Shown: positions 15,709 through 23,844, counted from the first letter of the stretch. The stretch is 64,000 bases of DNA from UBA1422 sp041752735 (GCA_041752735.1 JBGSVW010000006.1:45042-109041), one strand, 5' to 3'. Made by a program: numbers and translations. Notes: generated from the letters alone by a model not told the origin.

Positions 15709-16922
15709 TGTTTTTCTTTCGCCTCTTTGGTTCTTTGGAGAAAGCATTCGCATTGTTCTCCCGAATCTTTGGTTCCTGTGTCGTTACACAGGCTACACGT
15801 ATATTTTACATCCATATAGTCAATAGGCAGGTTATACTCAGTCAGTATATTTGCCTTTTGCCTGGTTAGGTTGTCCATTTCTTGTTTCAGTCGCTCTATC
15901 TGGGCTTCTTTGTCGGTGCCGCCGGATACCATGACTCTAGACAGTCCCACGCTGCATTGACGCATGGATTCTTCCAGTTTATCCATGGCTGGGATTTTTG
16001 CGTAAACCTCATCACGTCTTAACGCGGCATCTGCAATAGACTTTTCACGAAGGTATTGATAATATGCGGAAACGGTGACCGCAGGGCTTTGGCCTCCGGG
16101 TGCCGCTACACCGCTATGGCGGTTGGTCAGGATTTTGCTGACATAGTTGATGTTTGGATTAGGGATACCGCTGGTTTTTCCGCAAGCGCTGAGGATGTCT
16201 TCCATGTCACAGCCTAGCCCATCAAACCAATTGTTGATTAGTCGCTTCTCTTCCTCTGTGGCATTGCGTGAAAATCCCAAAGCTTGCATGATGCGTTTAT
16301 AGGCATAATGGCGCTGGTCATTGTCGGCCAGGTATTTTTCGATTTCGGTGGAGTTGGTAAGACCTATGGCTGTCCAGCCTTTGACCACGGCACCAACATA
16401 TCTTACATTGTCTTTCTTTTTTGTCATGCAGTATGCATAGGCATACGCAATGAGTTCCGGTGTCGCACCATAGTCGTCCATCCAGTTGATCATCTCTGTG
16501 GTTTCTGTTCCACTCAGCATTCTACCGATGGTCCGTTCTATGGATTTGTACATCCCTTTTAGGGGTTTGTTTTCCAGGATGGCGCTTGGCTTTGCTACTC
16601 GGGTCTCTGATTCTTTGACCGGTTTTTTGCCGTAAAGGCATTCCTTCAATACGGAAAATTCAATGGTGTCATCAGCCTTCCGGACCACGCCCAATCCTTC
16701 CCAGTACATCCAGGCCTTCTCTACTTCTTCTTCGGGAAGGGAAAGCATCTTGGCGATGGCTTCGTTTTCGATGTCTTGCCCCATGTTGGTATACATCAAA
16801 GCGACCAGATAGATTTTGACGTAATCCCCCGGTGCCGAAACCATATATTCATGAATAAAGATGTTTTCCACGCCGGTATCAAGAAGATAGCAGCTTTGGA
16901 CCGGTTCTTTCCGAAACTTCAT
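15693..16922 (-). CDS. DnaD-domain replication protein with a DnaC-type zinc-finger tail
   Basis: 409 residues. The N-terminal wHTH-like and DnaD/DnaB_2 domains (about 1-310) are those of primosome proteins that load the replicative helicase. The last about 40 residues (YTCSLCNDTG ... EQCECFLQ) match the zinc-binding start of DnaC/DnaI helicase loaders, which normally continue into an AAA+ ATPase. Here the frame ends at once and no AAA+ gene follows; the M23 peptidase gene does. Encoded just downstream of dnaB and the DUF1858 gene. Either a real fused form or the scar of a deleted loader gene. Confidence 0.8.
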   Translation of the reverse strand: MKFRKEPVQSCYLLDTGVENIFIHEYMVSAPGDYVKIYLVALMYTNMGQDIENEAIAKMLSLPEEEVEKAWMYWEGLGVVRKADDTIEFSVLKECLYGKKPVKESETRVAKPSAILENKPLKGMYKSIERTIGRMLSGTETTEMINWMDDYGATPELIAYAYAYCMTKKKDNVRYVGAVVKGWTAIGLTNSTEIEKYLADNDQRHYAYKRIMQALGFSRNATEEEKRLINNWFDGLGCDMEDILSACGKTSGIPNPNINYVSKILTNRHSGVAAPGGQSPAVTVSAYYQYLREKSIADAALRRDEVYAKIPAMDKLEESMRQCSVGLSRVMVSGGTDKEAQIERLKQEMDNLTRQKANILTEYNLPIDYMDVKYTCSLCNDTGTKDSGEQCECFLQRTKEAKEKQWERI

Positions 16923-17123
16923 CTAGATTTGCTCCACTGCCAAATTCAGGCTTTCCATTAATTTGTCTACGGAAACCCCATGGGCTGCCGCCGCCTCTTC
17001 AACCGATTCGTTGTCCGCTCCGGGGCATCCTCGACAAGGCAATCCGTGGTTCAGGAAGACATCTTCCAATTGCGGATAGCGATCCAGCAATTCACATACA
17101 TTCATATCAGGTGTGATTTTCAC
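16923..17123 (-). CDS. DUF1858-domain small protein
   Basis: 66 residues from GTG 17123, chosen because a strong GGAGG lies 9-13 nt upstream, inside the end of dnaB. The frame is open further upstream but reads as dnaB in another frame. It has the DUF1858 pattern: ITPDMNVCELLDRYPQLEDVF followed by a CRGC motif near residue 30 and a helical end. Such proteins often stand alone or are joined to hybrid-cluster proteins; the two Cys may bind a metal or be redox active. The function is unknown. Confidence 0.82.
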   Translation of the reverse strand: MKITPDMNVCELLDRYPQLEDVFLNHGLPCRGCPGADNESVEEAAAAHGVSVDKLMESLNLAVEQI

Positions 17124-17127
17124 GGCT

Positions 17128-18450
17128 TCATCCTCCTTTGCTCTTATTGGCGAATCTGGTGTAATTGGCTTGCCAGGTGATTTCGACGGTTCCGATGGGG
17201 CCGTTTCTGTTCTTGGCAATAATGACTTCGCAGATACCCGGTTTTTCGGTGGTCTCCGCGTTATATACTTCGTCTCGATAAAGGAATAGGACCATATCCG
17301 CGTCTTGCTCGATGGCACCGGATTCACGCAGATCCGACAGAATCGGTCGATGTTCAGTCCGCTGCTCCGGGGCACGGCTCAACTGGGAAAGCACCAGGAT
17401 AGGGCAATTCATTTCCCGGGCAAGCTGTTTCAGTCCCCGAGACATAGCTGTGATTTCCTGCTGTCTGCTTTCGGAGCGACCTTCGTGCTCCATTAACTGT
17501 AGATAGTCCAATATAATCATATCCAAACCGCGTTCGGCTTTGAGCCTGCGGCATTTATTCTTGATTTCCATCAGTCGGATGCCGGGGGTGGCATCAATGG
17601 TGATGTCGCCTTTGCCCAGGGTATCTAAGGCCATGGTAATCCGGTCCCACTCTTCCCGTTCCAATTGGCCGGTTTTGAGTTTTTGGGAATCCACTCGGGC
17701 TTCCATGGATAATAGCCTTTGGCCAAGCTGTTCTTTGGACATTTCCAAGCTGAAAAACAAAATCTTAGCATCGGCTTTGATGGCCGCCTGTTGGGCAACA
17801 CTAAGGGAAAAAGCGGTTTTGCCCATGGAGGGTCTAGCCGCGATGATGACCAGGTCAGAGGGTTGAAATCCATTGGTTCTGGAGTCCAGATCTATAAGCC
17901 CACTGGTGACACCGGTGAGATCCCCCTTCATCTTGGAGCGCTCATCAATCAGATTCAGGTTCTCCATGAGGATTTCTCGTAAAGGCGTCATGTCTTTTGC
18001 CTGCCGGTTTTGAGCCACTTCGAAAATAGCTTTTTCGGCGAAGTCCAGCACTTGCTCTGCTTCCAGTTTGTCCTCGTAACTTTTCTCCAGGATATCTCCT
18101 GCAGTGGTGATCAAGTTTCGGAGCGCGGCTTTCTCTGCGACGATTTTGGCATATTCTCCGGCATTAGAAGTGGTTGGCACTTCTCCGGAAAGGGTTGCAA
18201 TATATCCTCGGCCACCTACCATCTCCAGTACATTGCGTTTTTTGAGTTCTTCCGAAACTGTCAACACGTCCACTGCAACATTTCGCCGTGCCAGTTCGCT
18301 GATGCCTTCAAAAATCTCTTTGTGGTTTTGGTTATAAAAGTCTCGAGGTCTGACCAACTCCAGCACATCATAAAGCGCATCCTTGTCCAGCATGGCTGCG
18401 CCTAATACCGACCGTTCGGCTTCCTCATTATGGGGAGGGATTCTTTCCAT
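17128..18450 (-). CDS. dnaB: Replicative DNA helicase
   Basis: 440 residues. Hexameric 5'-3' helicase of the replisome. The N-terminal domain (PPHNEEAERSVLGAAMLDKDAL) is followed by the RecA-like core with Walker A ARPSMGKTAFSL near residue 205, Walker B MIILDYLQLM near 305, and the conserved LSQLSR and DLRESGAIEQDAD segments. It is directly downstream of rplI, a common Firmicute arrangement. Confidence 0.97.
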   Translation of the reverse strand: MERIPPHNEEAERSVLGAAMLDKDALYDVLELVRPRDFYNQNHKEIFEGISELARRNVAVDVLTVSEELKKRNVLEMVGGRGYIATLSGEVPTTSNAGEYAKIVAEKAALRNLITTAGDILEKSYEDKLEAEQVLDFAEKAIFEVAQNRQAKDMTPLREILMENLNLIDERSKMKGDLTGVTSGLIDLDSRTNGFQPSDLVIIAARPSMGKTAFSLSVAQQAAIKADAKILFFSLEMSKEQLGQRLLSMEARVDSQKLKTGQLEREEWDRITMALDTLGKGDITIDATPGIRLMEIKNKCRRLKAERGLDMIILDYLQLMEHEGRSESRQQEITAMSRGLKQLAREMNCPILVLSQLSRAPEQRTEHRPILSDLRESGAIEQDADMVLFLYRDEVYNAETTEKPGICEVIIAKNRNGPIGTVEITWQANYTRFANKSKGG

Positions 18451-18485
18451 GGTGTTTCTCCTGGCCGGCGTTGCCGGCTACGACA

Positions 18486-18932
18486 TTATTTGACGGATAC
18501 GACGACGCGAAGTTTCGCTGAAATCTCAGGATACATTTTGATATGGACCTCCGATTCCCCTGCTACTTTGATGGGGTTGTCTAAAACGATTTTCTTTTTG
18601 TCCACCTCGATTTGGTGCTGCGCCATTAGGGCTTCTGCGATATCCTTGGAGGTGATGGAGCCGAACAGCCGTCCGCCTTCTCCACCTTTTGTTTCAATCT
18701 GTACCGTTAGTTCGTTTATGTGCGCTGCAGCCTCAAGGGCCTTGGCTTTGCTCTCTTCTTCCTTCTGGATTGCAAGGGCCTTTTGTTTCTCCAGGCTTCT
18801 CACATTTCCGTCAGTTGCTTCTCGGGCAACACCCTTAGGTATCAATACATTTCGTGCGTAGCCGTCACTGACTTTCACCACTTCTCCGGCCTTGCCGGTG
18901 CCCTTTAGGTCTTTTAATAAGATGACAATCAT
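18486..18932 (-). CDS. rplI: 50S ribosomal protein L9
   Basis: 148 residues, the standard length. The N-terminal domain MIVILLKDLKGTGKAGEVVKV with the VSDGYARNVLIPKG signature is followed by the long helix rich in Lys, Glu and Ala, then the C-terminal domain with GRLFGSITSKDIAEAL. It binds domain V of 23S rRNA. It lies between the DUF2232 gene and dnaB. Confidence 0.97.
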   Translation of the reverse strand: MIVILLKDLKGTGKAGEVVKVSDGYARNVLIPKGVAREATDGNVRSLEKQKALAIQKEEESKAKALEAAAHINELTVQIETKGGEGGRLFGSITSKDIAEALMAQHQIEVDKKKIVLDNPIKVAGESEVHIKMYPEISAKLRVVVSVK

Positions 18933-18980
18933 ATCCCTTTTCCTTCTCTGTTTTACGAGTTATTCTAACACCTTATTGTG

Positions 18981-19685
18981 TTATCTTTGTGATATCCTTG
19001 TGCGTAATCCGAACATGATATCAGCAATCCCCAGGAGGAACAATACCGATTTTCCCATGGGTAATATCCATGCTACGATGGCCAGCAAAGGCCCCAAACC
19101 CCTTGGGACTTTCTTCATGAAAAAAAACATCAATAACAGTGATGTGCCCTGTAATGCAAAGGCAGCTTCAAAGATATTCTGGACATTGAGCATCACCAGG
19201 TCCCCGTCAGGAAAACCGGTTAGACCAACAATCCAGGACATCACAAAAATCAATAGCCAGCCGTAAATGCCAGTTCTAGGCCATGAAAATTCCCGAAGTC
19301 GTGCCATCTGCCAGGCGCCCCGGTCTCCGTTTCGTACAAACTTACTGAGAATCAAATATTCCAAATAGGCCACTACTGCGCCCATCAATAATATCGTGGA
19401 TGGAAAATCCGAAATGGCAATGTCAATGATTTGTCGGAGTGCTTCCTCCTGATCAGGAAGACTTTGTAAAAGCATAGGCATGGCTGCCTCATAACTTGCT
19501 TCTAGCTCGGCGGCTACACTACTTCCGGATGCAGCTGCAAAAATAAAAATCAGCACGCTGCTCAATCCCACTGAAACCGTGGCATTCAGCACGCCATTGT
19601 AAGGATTTAATCCTCGCCTGATACAAATCACCAGCGATGGAATCGGGAAAACGAGAATGCCTAATAAGATTAGCGTTGTGTACAT
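18981..19685 (-). CDS. DUF2232 (YybS-like) membrane protein
   Basis: 234 residues with about six or seven membrane segments. Its place just upstream of rplI-dnaB and its C-terminal segments match DUF2232/YybS. It is shorter than the usual about 300 residues, mostly at the N-terminus. In many Firmicutes the phosphodiesterase gene gdpP lies between yybS and rplI; here it is absent and the gap is only about 48 nt. The function of the family is unknown. Confidence 0.7.
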   Translation of the reverse strand: MYTTLILLGILVFPIPSLVICIRRGLNPYNGVLNATVSVGLSSVLIFIFAAASGSSVAAELEASYEAAMPMLLQSLPDQEEALRQIIDIAISDFPSTILLMGAVVAYLEYLILSKFVRNGDRGAWQMARLREFSWPRTGIYGWLLIFVMSWIVGLTGFPDGDLVMLNVQNIFEAAFALQGTSLLLMFFFMKKVPRGLGPLLAIVAWILPMGKSVLFLLGIADIMFGLRTRISQR

Positions 19686-20194
19686 GAAAGCTCCTTTTTG
19701 TTTGGAATTTGCCCTAATTATATGCCCTAATAGTATAACATATCAGAATTGGCATATCCACTAATCATCACTGCAGTAGTGTGCGAAATTTTAATAGAAT
19801 TCGCAAACGGGGTGGTCGGTTTTGGATCTTGGTGGTCAAACTTTAATTGGAGGCTCTATTACTCTTTCGCGATTATGACAAAACCGGCTTTTTTTGCATT
19901 TTTGCATATTCTTTTCCATTTTTGAGTCGGATATTATGCCTATAACGAAGAAAAACTGAGTTTGGCATAATTTCATTGTTTTTGAATAGGAATGCATAAA
20001 CTGAAAGACAGCTATAACAGATTGTACGAACTATAACCGTTGCAATTACAGGTCCGTGAAAAACACCGATAAGCGCAATTATGTTTTTTGCTAAATTTTC
20101 GCCGATTTGTCATAATTGTCTTTTTCTACTAAGTCACAAACGATGCAAAATCGGATTTATGGGGTTTTTGACATAATATTTTTCCATTAAAACA
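19686..20194. other. Non-coding AT-rich stretch with repeated motif
   Basis: No convincing gene is seen in these 509 bp. The part 19872-20177 has MITE-like inverted ends (separate entry). Around 19786-19807 a small inverted repeat GCGAA(A)TT/AATTCGC is visible. It separates the rplI/dnaB operon from the RNase III islet. Confidence 0.5.
19872..20177. repeat. MITE-like element with imperfect inverted ends and five copies of ATTATGnCAAA-type motif
   Basis: The left end 19872-19907 (ATTATGACAAAACC ... TTTTTGCAT) and the inverse of the right end 20143-20177 (ATTATGTCAAAAACC ... ATTTTGCAT) are imperfect inverted repeats of about 36 bp. Related motifs also occur inside at 19933-19941 (ATTATGCCT), 19961-19971 (TTTGGCATAAT) and 20106-20116 (TTTGTCATAAT). 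No coding capacity and no clear target duplication is visible. Confidence 0.4.
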
Positions 20195-20225
20195 GCCACA
20201 ACAGATTGCTCTATTGTGGCCGTTT
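20195..20225 (-). terminator. Terminator after the acidic small gene; near-copy of the rpsR terminator
   Basis: GCCACAATAGA/TCTGTTGTGGC stem on the minus strand with a 4-nt loop and a T-rich tail. It matches the rpsR terminator at 21721-21751 at 27 of 31 positions. Confidence 0.75.
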
Positions 20226-20256
20226 TTGATTTCATTCTACATCTCGCTAAAAATCA

Positions 20257-20421
20257 TTACTCATCCTCATCATCCCACATTGAACGATTTTGCTCTTCTT
20301 CCTCACGGCTATATTCACTGTCATCCCAATTACAAACACATTCTCCACGGGTTACACTGTATCCATCTTTTTCTATATATTCATAATTACCCGACTCATA
20401 ATTATAACACCATTTTGTCAT
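20257..20421 (-). CDS. 54-residue highly acidic protein of unknown function
   Basis: Frame from ATG 20421 to TAA 20257-20259, starting 2 nt after the stop of the RNase III-like gene, with GAGGAGGAA in the end of that gene as its ribosome binding site. 17 of 54 residues are Asp or Glu, only 5 are Lys or Arg, and the last 22 residues are strongly acidic (ending WDDEDE). Two close Cys (ECVC at 27-30) and several Tyr and Trp are present. I recognise no family. The tight coupling suggests a partner or inhibitor of the RNase III-like protein, perhaps a nucleic-acid mimic (inference). Confidence 0.72.
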   Translation of the reverse strand: MTKWCYNYESGNYEYIEKDGYSVTRGECVCNWDDSEYSREEEEQNRSMWDDEDE

Positions 20422-20423
20422 AG

Positions 20424-21485
20424 CTATTCCTCCTCAATGCCTAAAACATATTTCAAAGCACTGTATGCTGCATCTTTTTTTGCATCTTTTTTTGATGAAG
20501 ATATCCCCGAAAAGCTATATTTTTCCTCTTTAATATGGCATTCACAACTCCAAACAGGGTTTCCATTTTTATCATGCTGCTCTATAAAATTATAAATCGG
20601 TATTGAAAAATAATCTCTTCTGGCAAGAATTTCTAATTGGTTAATTGCTTGCTCCCATCTGGGATTTTCAATTTCATCCCTAATAGAAAATAGCTTATTA
20701 TTATTCTCTAAATAGTTATATGCAACTTCACAAACTGCACTTCTTGCCTCTTTTTTTGATTCACCAAAACCTCTGAAAATCGGCATACTATCATCAATTT
20801 TTAGAAGGCAATGATATTTCACTTTATTAATTCTACTATCTCCCAATATATTGAACCCTTGAGAAACACCATTAAACGATAAATAAAATGTACTTTCATA
20901 ACTACTCTTTTTAAAATGAAATCGTGGGATCGAACCATTGTACCTTGATACCCATTCCTGAATTTCCTGTATATAGTTAATATTTTCTCCGCTCTCAAGC
21001 AAACTGTCCATATCCAGCATTATTTCAACAACACTTTGCATTTCTTCAAGATTCCAGTTAGCGTCAAGCGCAACAGCACCTAAAATAGCTTCAAATAAGT
21101 CTTCTTTTACTGCTGGTTCATTTTGTACATTGTTTTTTAGGTCACCTTTTCCTAATATCAGATAATCGGCCAAACCCAGATTGTCAATGCAATTAGCCAG
21201 CGTTTCCTTTTTTACCAGTCCTGTTTTAATTTCTGTTAATCTGTCCTCCTGATAATCGGATATAAACTCATTACAATCTTCAGTAAAACATCCATACATG
21301 TCCGTTAGCAGTTTAACAACAACTAAATCCAAGACTTTATCTCCTACAAACTCTAAAACCTCATTGTTTTCGCCTCCGTTTTCTTCTGAGTATGATCGTC
21401 TGATAAATGCCTGTTGTAACAAGTCCTTGTTTTTAAATTCATATCCTATTTGATCCTGAACAAATGTTAAATCATTTTTCCGCAT
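20424..21485 (-). CDS. RNase III-like protein with two dsRNA-binding regions
   Basis: 353 residues, against about 230 for housekeeping RNase III. Residues 1 to about 150 form the RNase III domain. NNEVLEFVGDKVLDLVVVK keeps the two Glu and the Asp of the signature, and KEDLFEAILGAVALD keeps the second acidic pair, so catalysis is plausible. A first dsRBD-like region spans about 165-258 (ending GFGESKKEARSAVCEVAYNYL) and a second spans about 280-350 (YFSIPIYNF ... SGISSSKKDAKKDAAYSALKYVL). Good AGGAGG before ATG 21485. AT-rich compared with neighbours, suggesting transfer. The product may process or destroy dsRNA; its natural target is unknown. Confidence 0.82.
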   Translation of the reverse strand: MRKNDLTFVQDQIGYEFKNKDLLQQAFIRRSYSEENGGENNEVLEFVGDKVLDLVVVKLLTDMYGCFTEDCNEFISDYQEDRLTEIKTGLVKKETLANCIDNLGLADYLILGKGDLKNNVQNEPAVKEDLFEAILGAVALDANWNLEEMQSVVEIMLDMDSLLESGENINYIQEIQEWVSRYNGSIPRFHFKKSSYESTFYLSFNGVSQGFNILGDSRINKVKYHCLLKIDDSMPIFRGFGESKKEARSAVCEVAYNYLENNNKLFSIRDEIENPRWEQAINQLEILARRDYFSIPIYNFIEQHDKNGNPVWSCECHIKEEKYSFSGISSSKKDAKKDAAYSALKYVLGIEEE

Positions 21486-21720
21486 AAAAAATACCTCCTA
21501 TAATTTAATATTACTCGAAGGCATAATATGTTTATTACGTTTCTATCTCCCATTGGTAAGGAAATAAATCGATAAAACAGTATAAATTCAATTCTTTGTT
21601 TCCCTTTGTTTACAACCATTCACTTGCATGAAATAGAAATAAACTGTACAGATACAATGTCTTGGATTTAAATTATTATACCTTAAGTTGCCAACATTAT
21701 AACACTATAATATTAAAAAA

Positions 21721-21751
21721 GCCACAACAGATTTCTCTGTTATGGCCATTT
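21721..21751 (-). terminator. Terminator of the rpsF-ssb-rpsR operon
   Basis: Minus-strand stem GCCATAACAGA/TCTGTTGTGGC with a 4-nt loop, followed by six T (positions 21720-21715). Confidence 0.88.
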
Positions 21752-21764
21752 CTCGAGAAAATTC

Positions 21765-22004
21765 TCAGTCGGCTGTGTACGGCAAAAGTGCTACGATTCT
21801 TGCTCTTTTGATAGCTCTTGTCACATCTCTTTGATGCATTGCGCAAGTGCCTGTAATTCTCTTGGGAAGAATCTTGCCTCTTTCGGTGATGTACTTCTTC
21901 AGCTTGTCAACTTCTTTGTAATCTATGGTCTCTGATTTGTCGGCACAGAATTGACATACCTTCTTTTTTCTGAAGCCGCCGCCACGTCTTTTATTATCTA
22001 TCAT
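21765..22004 (-). CDS. rpsR: 30S ribosomal protein S18
   Basis: 79 residues. KVCQFCADKSETIDYKEVDKLKKYITERGKILPKRITGTCAMHQRDVTRAIKRAR-type S18 sequence is complete. Cys residues near the N-terminus (CQFC) and a later Cys resemble zinc-binding S18 forms. It forms a pair with S6 on the 30S platform. Last gene of rpsF-ssb-rpsR. Confidence 0.97.
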   Translation of the reverse strand: MIDNKRRGGGFRKKKVCQFCADKSETIDYKEVDKLKKYITERGKILPKRITGTCAMHQRDVTRAIKRARIVALLPYTAD

Positions 22005-22024
22005 GTGTAGGTTCTCCTTTCAAT

Positions 22025-22435
22025 TTAGAATGGGATATCATCGTCATCGATGACCTGGAAGCCGGATGGAATTCCTTCCTCGACCCGTACTGGGTCTGAA
22101 CCGGACTTAAATTCAGATTTGTCTCCCCATTCGAGGAATTCAACTCTGTTTGCTACAACATCGGTCGTATAAACTTTCTGGCCGTCTTTGTTGGTATAGC
22201 TGCCTGTCTGTATTCTTCCTTCGATGGCTACCAGTCTGCCTTTTTTGAGAAAGCGTTCGCAGTTTTCGGCTTGCTTGCCAAATACTGTGACTCTTGGAAA
22301 ATCCGTTACCTTCTCTTTGTCAGCTCTCTGGGGGAGATCAATGGCTACAGTGAAACTTGCAACTGCCATCTGTTCTCCGGTGTATCTAACCTCGGGATCT
22401 TTTGTTAATCTCCCTATCAATACTACACTGTTCAT
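22025..22435 (-). CDS. ssb: Single-stranded DNA-binding protein
   Basis: 136 residues. The OB fold begins MNSVVLIGRLTKDPEVRYT and includes VTVFGKQAENCERFLKKGRLVAIEGRIQTGSY. The acidic C-terminal tip DDDDIPF is the docking tail for replication and repair partners. Placed between rpsF and rpsR as in most Firmicutes. Confidence 0.97.
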   Translation of the reverse strand: MNSVVLIGRLTKDPEVRYTGEQMAVASFTVAIDLPQRADKEKVTDFPRVTVFGKQAENCERFLKKGRLVAIEGRIQTGSYTNKDGQKVYTTDVVANRVEFLEWGDKSEFKSGSDPVRVEEGIPSGFQVIDDDDIPF

Positions 22436-22448
22436 GTCGACCTCCTGT

Positions 22449-22736
22449 TTACTTATCGTCTTTGTTGATAATCAAATGTCTCATGATATCATCAAAGATC
22501 TTTAACTTTCGGTCAAGCTCTTTTGGCAGATCCGGACCGGCTTGGAATCCGATGACGACATAGTAGCCTTCATTTTTCTTGCGGATTGGGTACGCCAGTT
22601 TTCTCATGCCCCAGATGTCTACCTTTTCGATGGTGCCTTCTGTTTCGATGATCGCTTTCACGTTATCAACGGCAACAGCTCTTTTCTCATCATCCAAGAT
22701 AGGATCTACGATGAACATTACTTCATAATTAATCAT
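22449..22736 (-). CDS. rpsF: 30S ribosomal protein S6
   Basis: 95 residues. It begins NYEVMFIVDPILDDEKR and contains IWGMRKLAYPIRKKNEGYYVVIGF, typical S6. It heterodimerises with S18. First gene of the operon; the leader before it can sequester its ribosome binding site (separate entry). Confidence 0.97.
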   Translation of the reverse strand: MINYEVMFIVDPILDDEKRAVAVDNVKAIIETEGTIEKVDIWGMRKLAYPIRKKNEGYYVVIGFQAGPDLPKELDRKLKIFDDIMRHLIINKDDK

Positions 22737-22812
22737 ACTTTCACCTCCCTGTGGACTAAATGGCGATGGCTCGTACCATCGCAGGGGTGCACTGCAAATG
22801 CACGTGCCTATT
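22737..22812 (-). promoter_or_regulatory. Structured leader of rpsF, possible S6:S18 autoregulatory RNA
   Basis: Leader of about 76 nt. A strong hairpin GCGATGG/CCATCGC is enclosed by CCCTG pairing with CAGGG, and the latter runs into the GGAGG of rpsF, so the fold could hide the ribosome binding site. A further GTGCA/TGCAC hairpin lies upstream. Leaders binding the S6:S18 pair are known at this place in many bacteria; I could not confirm the exact conserved bulge. Confidence 0.45.
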
Positions 22813-22813
22813 T

Positions 22814-22841
22814 ATTATACATTACTTATGTATAATTGCAA
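22814..22841 (-). promoter_or_regulatory. Promoter of rpsF-ssb-rpsR
   Basis: TTGCAA (22841-22836) and TATAAT (22819-22814) on the minus strand with a 16-bp spacer. Confidence 0.6.
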
Positions 22842-22926
22842 GGGGTTTTTTGCTTGAAAAAGGATTCCACGATGTCCACGGAATCCTTGCTCATTATACT
22901 AATTTGCTGCCTCAGTTTGCCAATGG

Positions 22927-23844
22927 CTACCATAAATTGTGAGGGTAAAGTCCTTTGTCCTTCAGAGACTGCAGGGCAGCTGCCACGATAGGTTTGTCCT
23001 CTTTGTAGGTCATACCGTACCATTTGTCAGGTGTTGGCAATACCTTGACTGTAACCTTGCCGTCGTGAATCAGGTGTCCGGTGATGGTGGGAATCAGATA
23101 CTCCGCTTTCAGTGGATTGTCCTTCATGGCACTTTCCAAAAATGCAGGGAATCCCTCTTCAAGTGCATCCATCATGGAATGGGTATAACCCCAGAAATTC
23201 ATGGAAACAGGTGTGTCTTCCGGCATGGCATGCCAGGTTGCACCATCGTCCTCGGAATAACAGATTTCACCTTCCACCCGCATGATTCGGGTTCGTTCCA
23301 CGATGTGGCGCAGATATCCATCTTTAGAAACATCACAGACGCCACGAGCCACATGGCCGGCATCGCTGATGGTGTTCTTCAGATGGTATCCAACCATGCA
23401 AAAGTCAGACCAGCCCACTTCCCGCTCTCCGGCTAAAACACCGTAGACTGCCTGGAACCCATAAGGCCCATAGTAGTCGTCCGCATTGATCACCGCAAAG
23501 GTGTCAGGAACCAGGTCTTTGCAGCACAAAATCGCGTGTCCCGTTCCCCAAGGTTTTTCCCGACCATTGGGCACCGAAAACCCCTTCGGCAAATCGTCAA
23601 GCCGTTGGATGGCATAGGCGGTTTCCATGTGTCTGCCTACCCGCTCATCCATATGTTTGCGGAAGTCTTCTTCCATTTCTTCTTTGATGACAAAAACGAC
23701 CCGTTTAAATCCAGCCATCATGGCGTCATATAATGAAAAGTCCATGATGATTTCGCCCTGGTCCGTCACTGCGTCGATTTGTTTCATGCCCCCATAGCGG
23801 GAGCCCATGCCTGCTGCCATTATAATTAAGGTTGGTTCTTTCAT
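22927..23844 (-). CDS. Nucleotidyltransferase family protein (NDP-sugar pyrophosphorylase-like)
   Basis: 305 residues. The GT-A type nucleotidyltransferase signature IIMAAGMGSRYGGMKQID is at the N-terminus, followed by GTGHAILCCKDLVPDTFAVINADDYYGPYG, with the metal-binding acidic residues. It probably transfers a nucleotide to a sugar phosphate for surface glycan synthesis, but the sugar cannot be told. It stands alone, divergent from the gene at 23942. Confidence 0.85.
   Translation of the reverse strand: MKEPTLIIMAAGMGSRYGGMKQIDAVTDQGEIIMDFSLYDAMMAGFKRVVFVIKEEMEEDFRKHMDERVGRHMETAYAIQRLDDLPKGFSVPNGREKPWGTGHAILCCKDLVPDTFAVINADDYYGPYGFQAVYGVLAGEREVGWSDFCMVGYHLKNTISDAGHVARGVCDVSKDGYLRHIVERTRIMRVEGEICYSEDDGATWHAMPEDTPVSMNFWGYTHSMMDALEEGFPAFLESAMKDNPLKAEYLIPTITGHLIHDGKVTVKVLPTPDKWYGMTYKEDKPIVAAALQSLKDKGLYPHNLW

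Noticed and set aside
19686..20256. CRISPR array or 6S-like RNA in the AT-rich gap
   Set aside because: Motif copies are unevenly spaced and in both orientations; no repeat-spacer pattern or long closed stem is visible.
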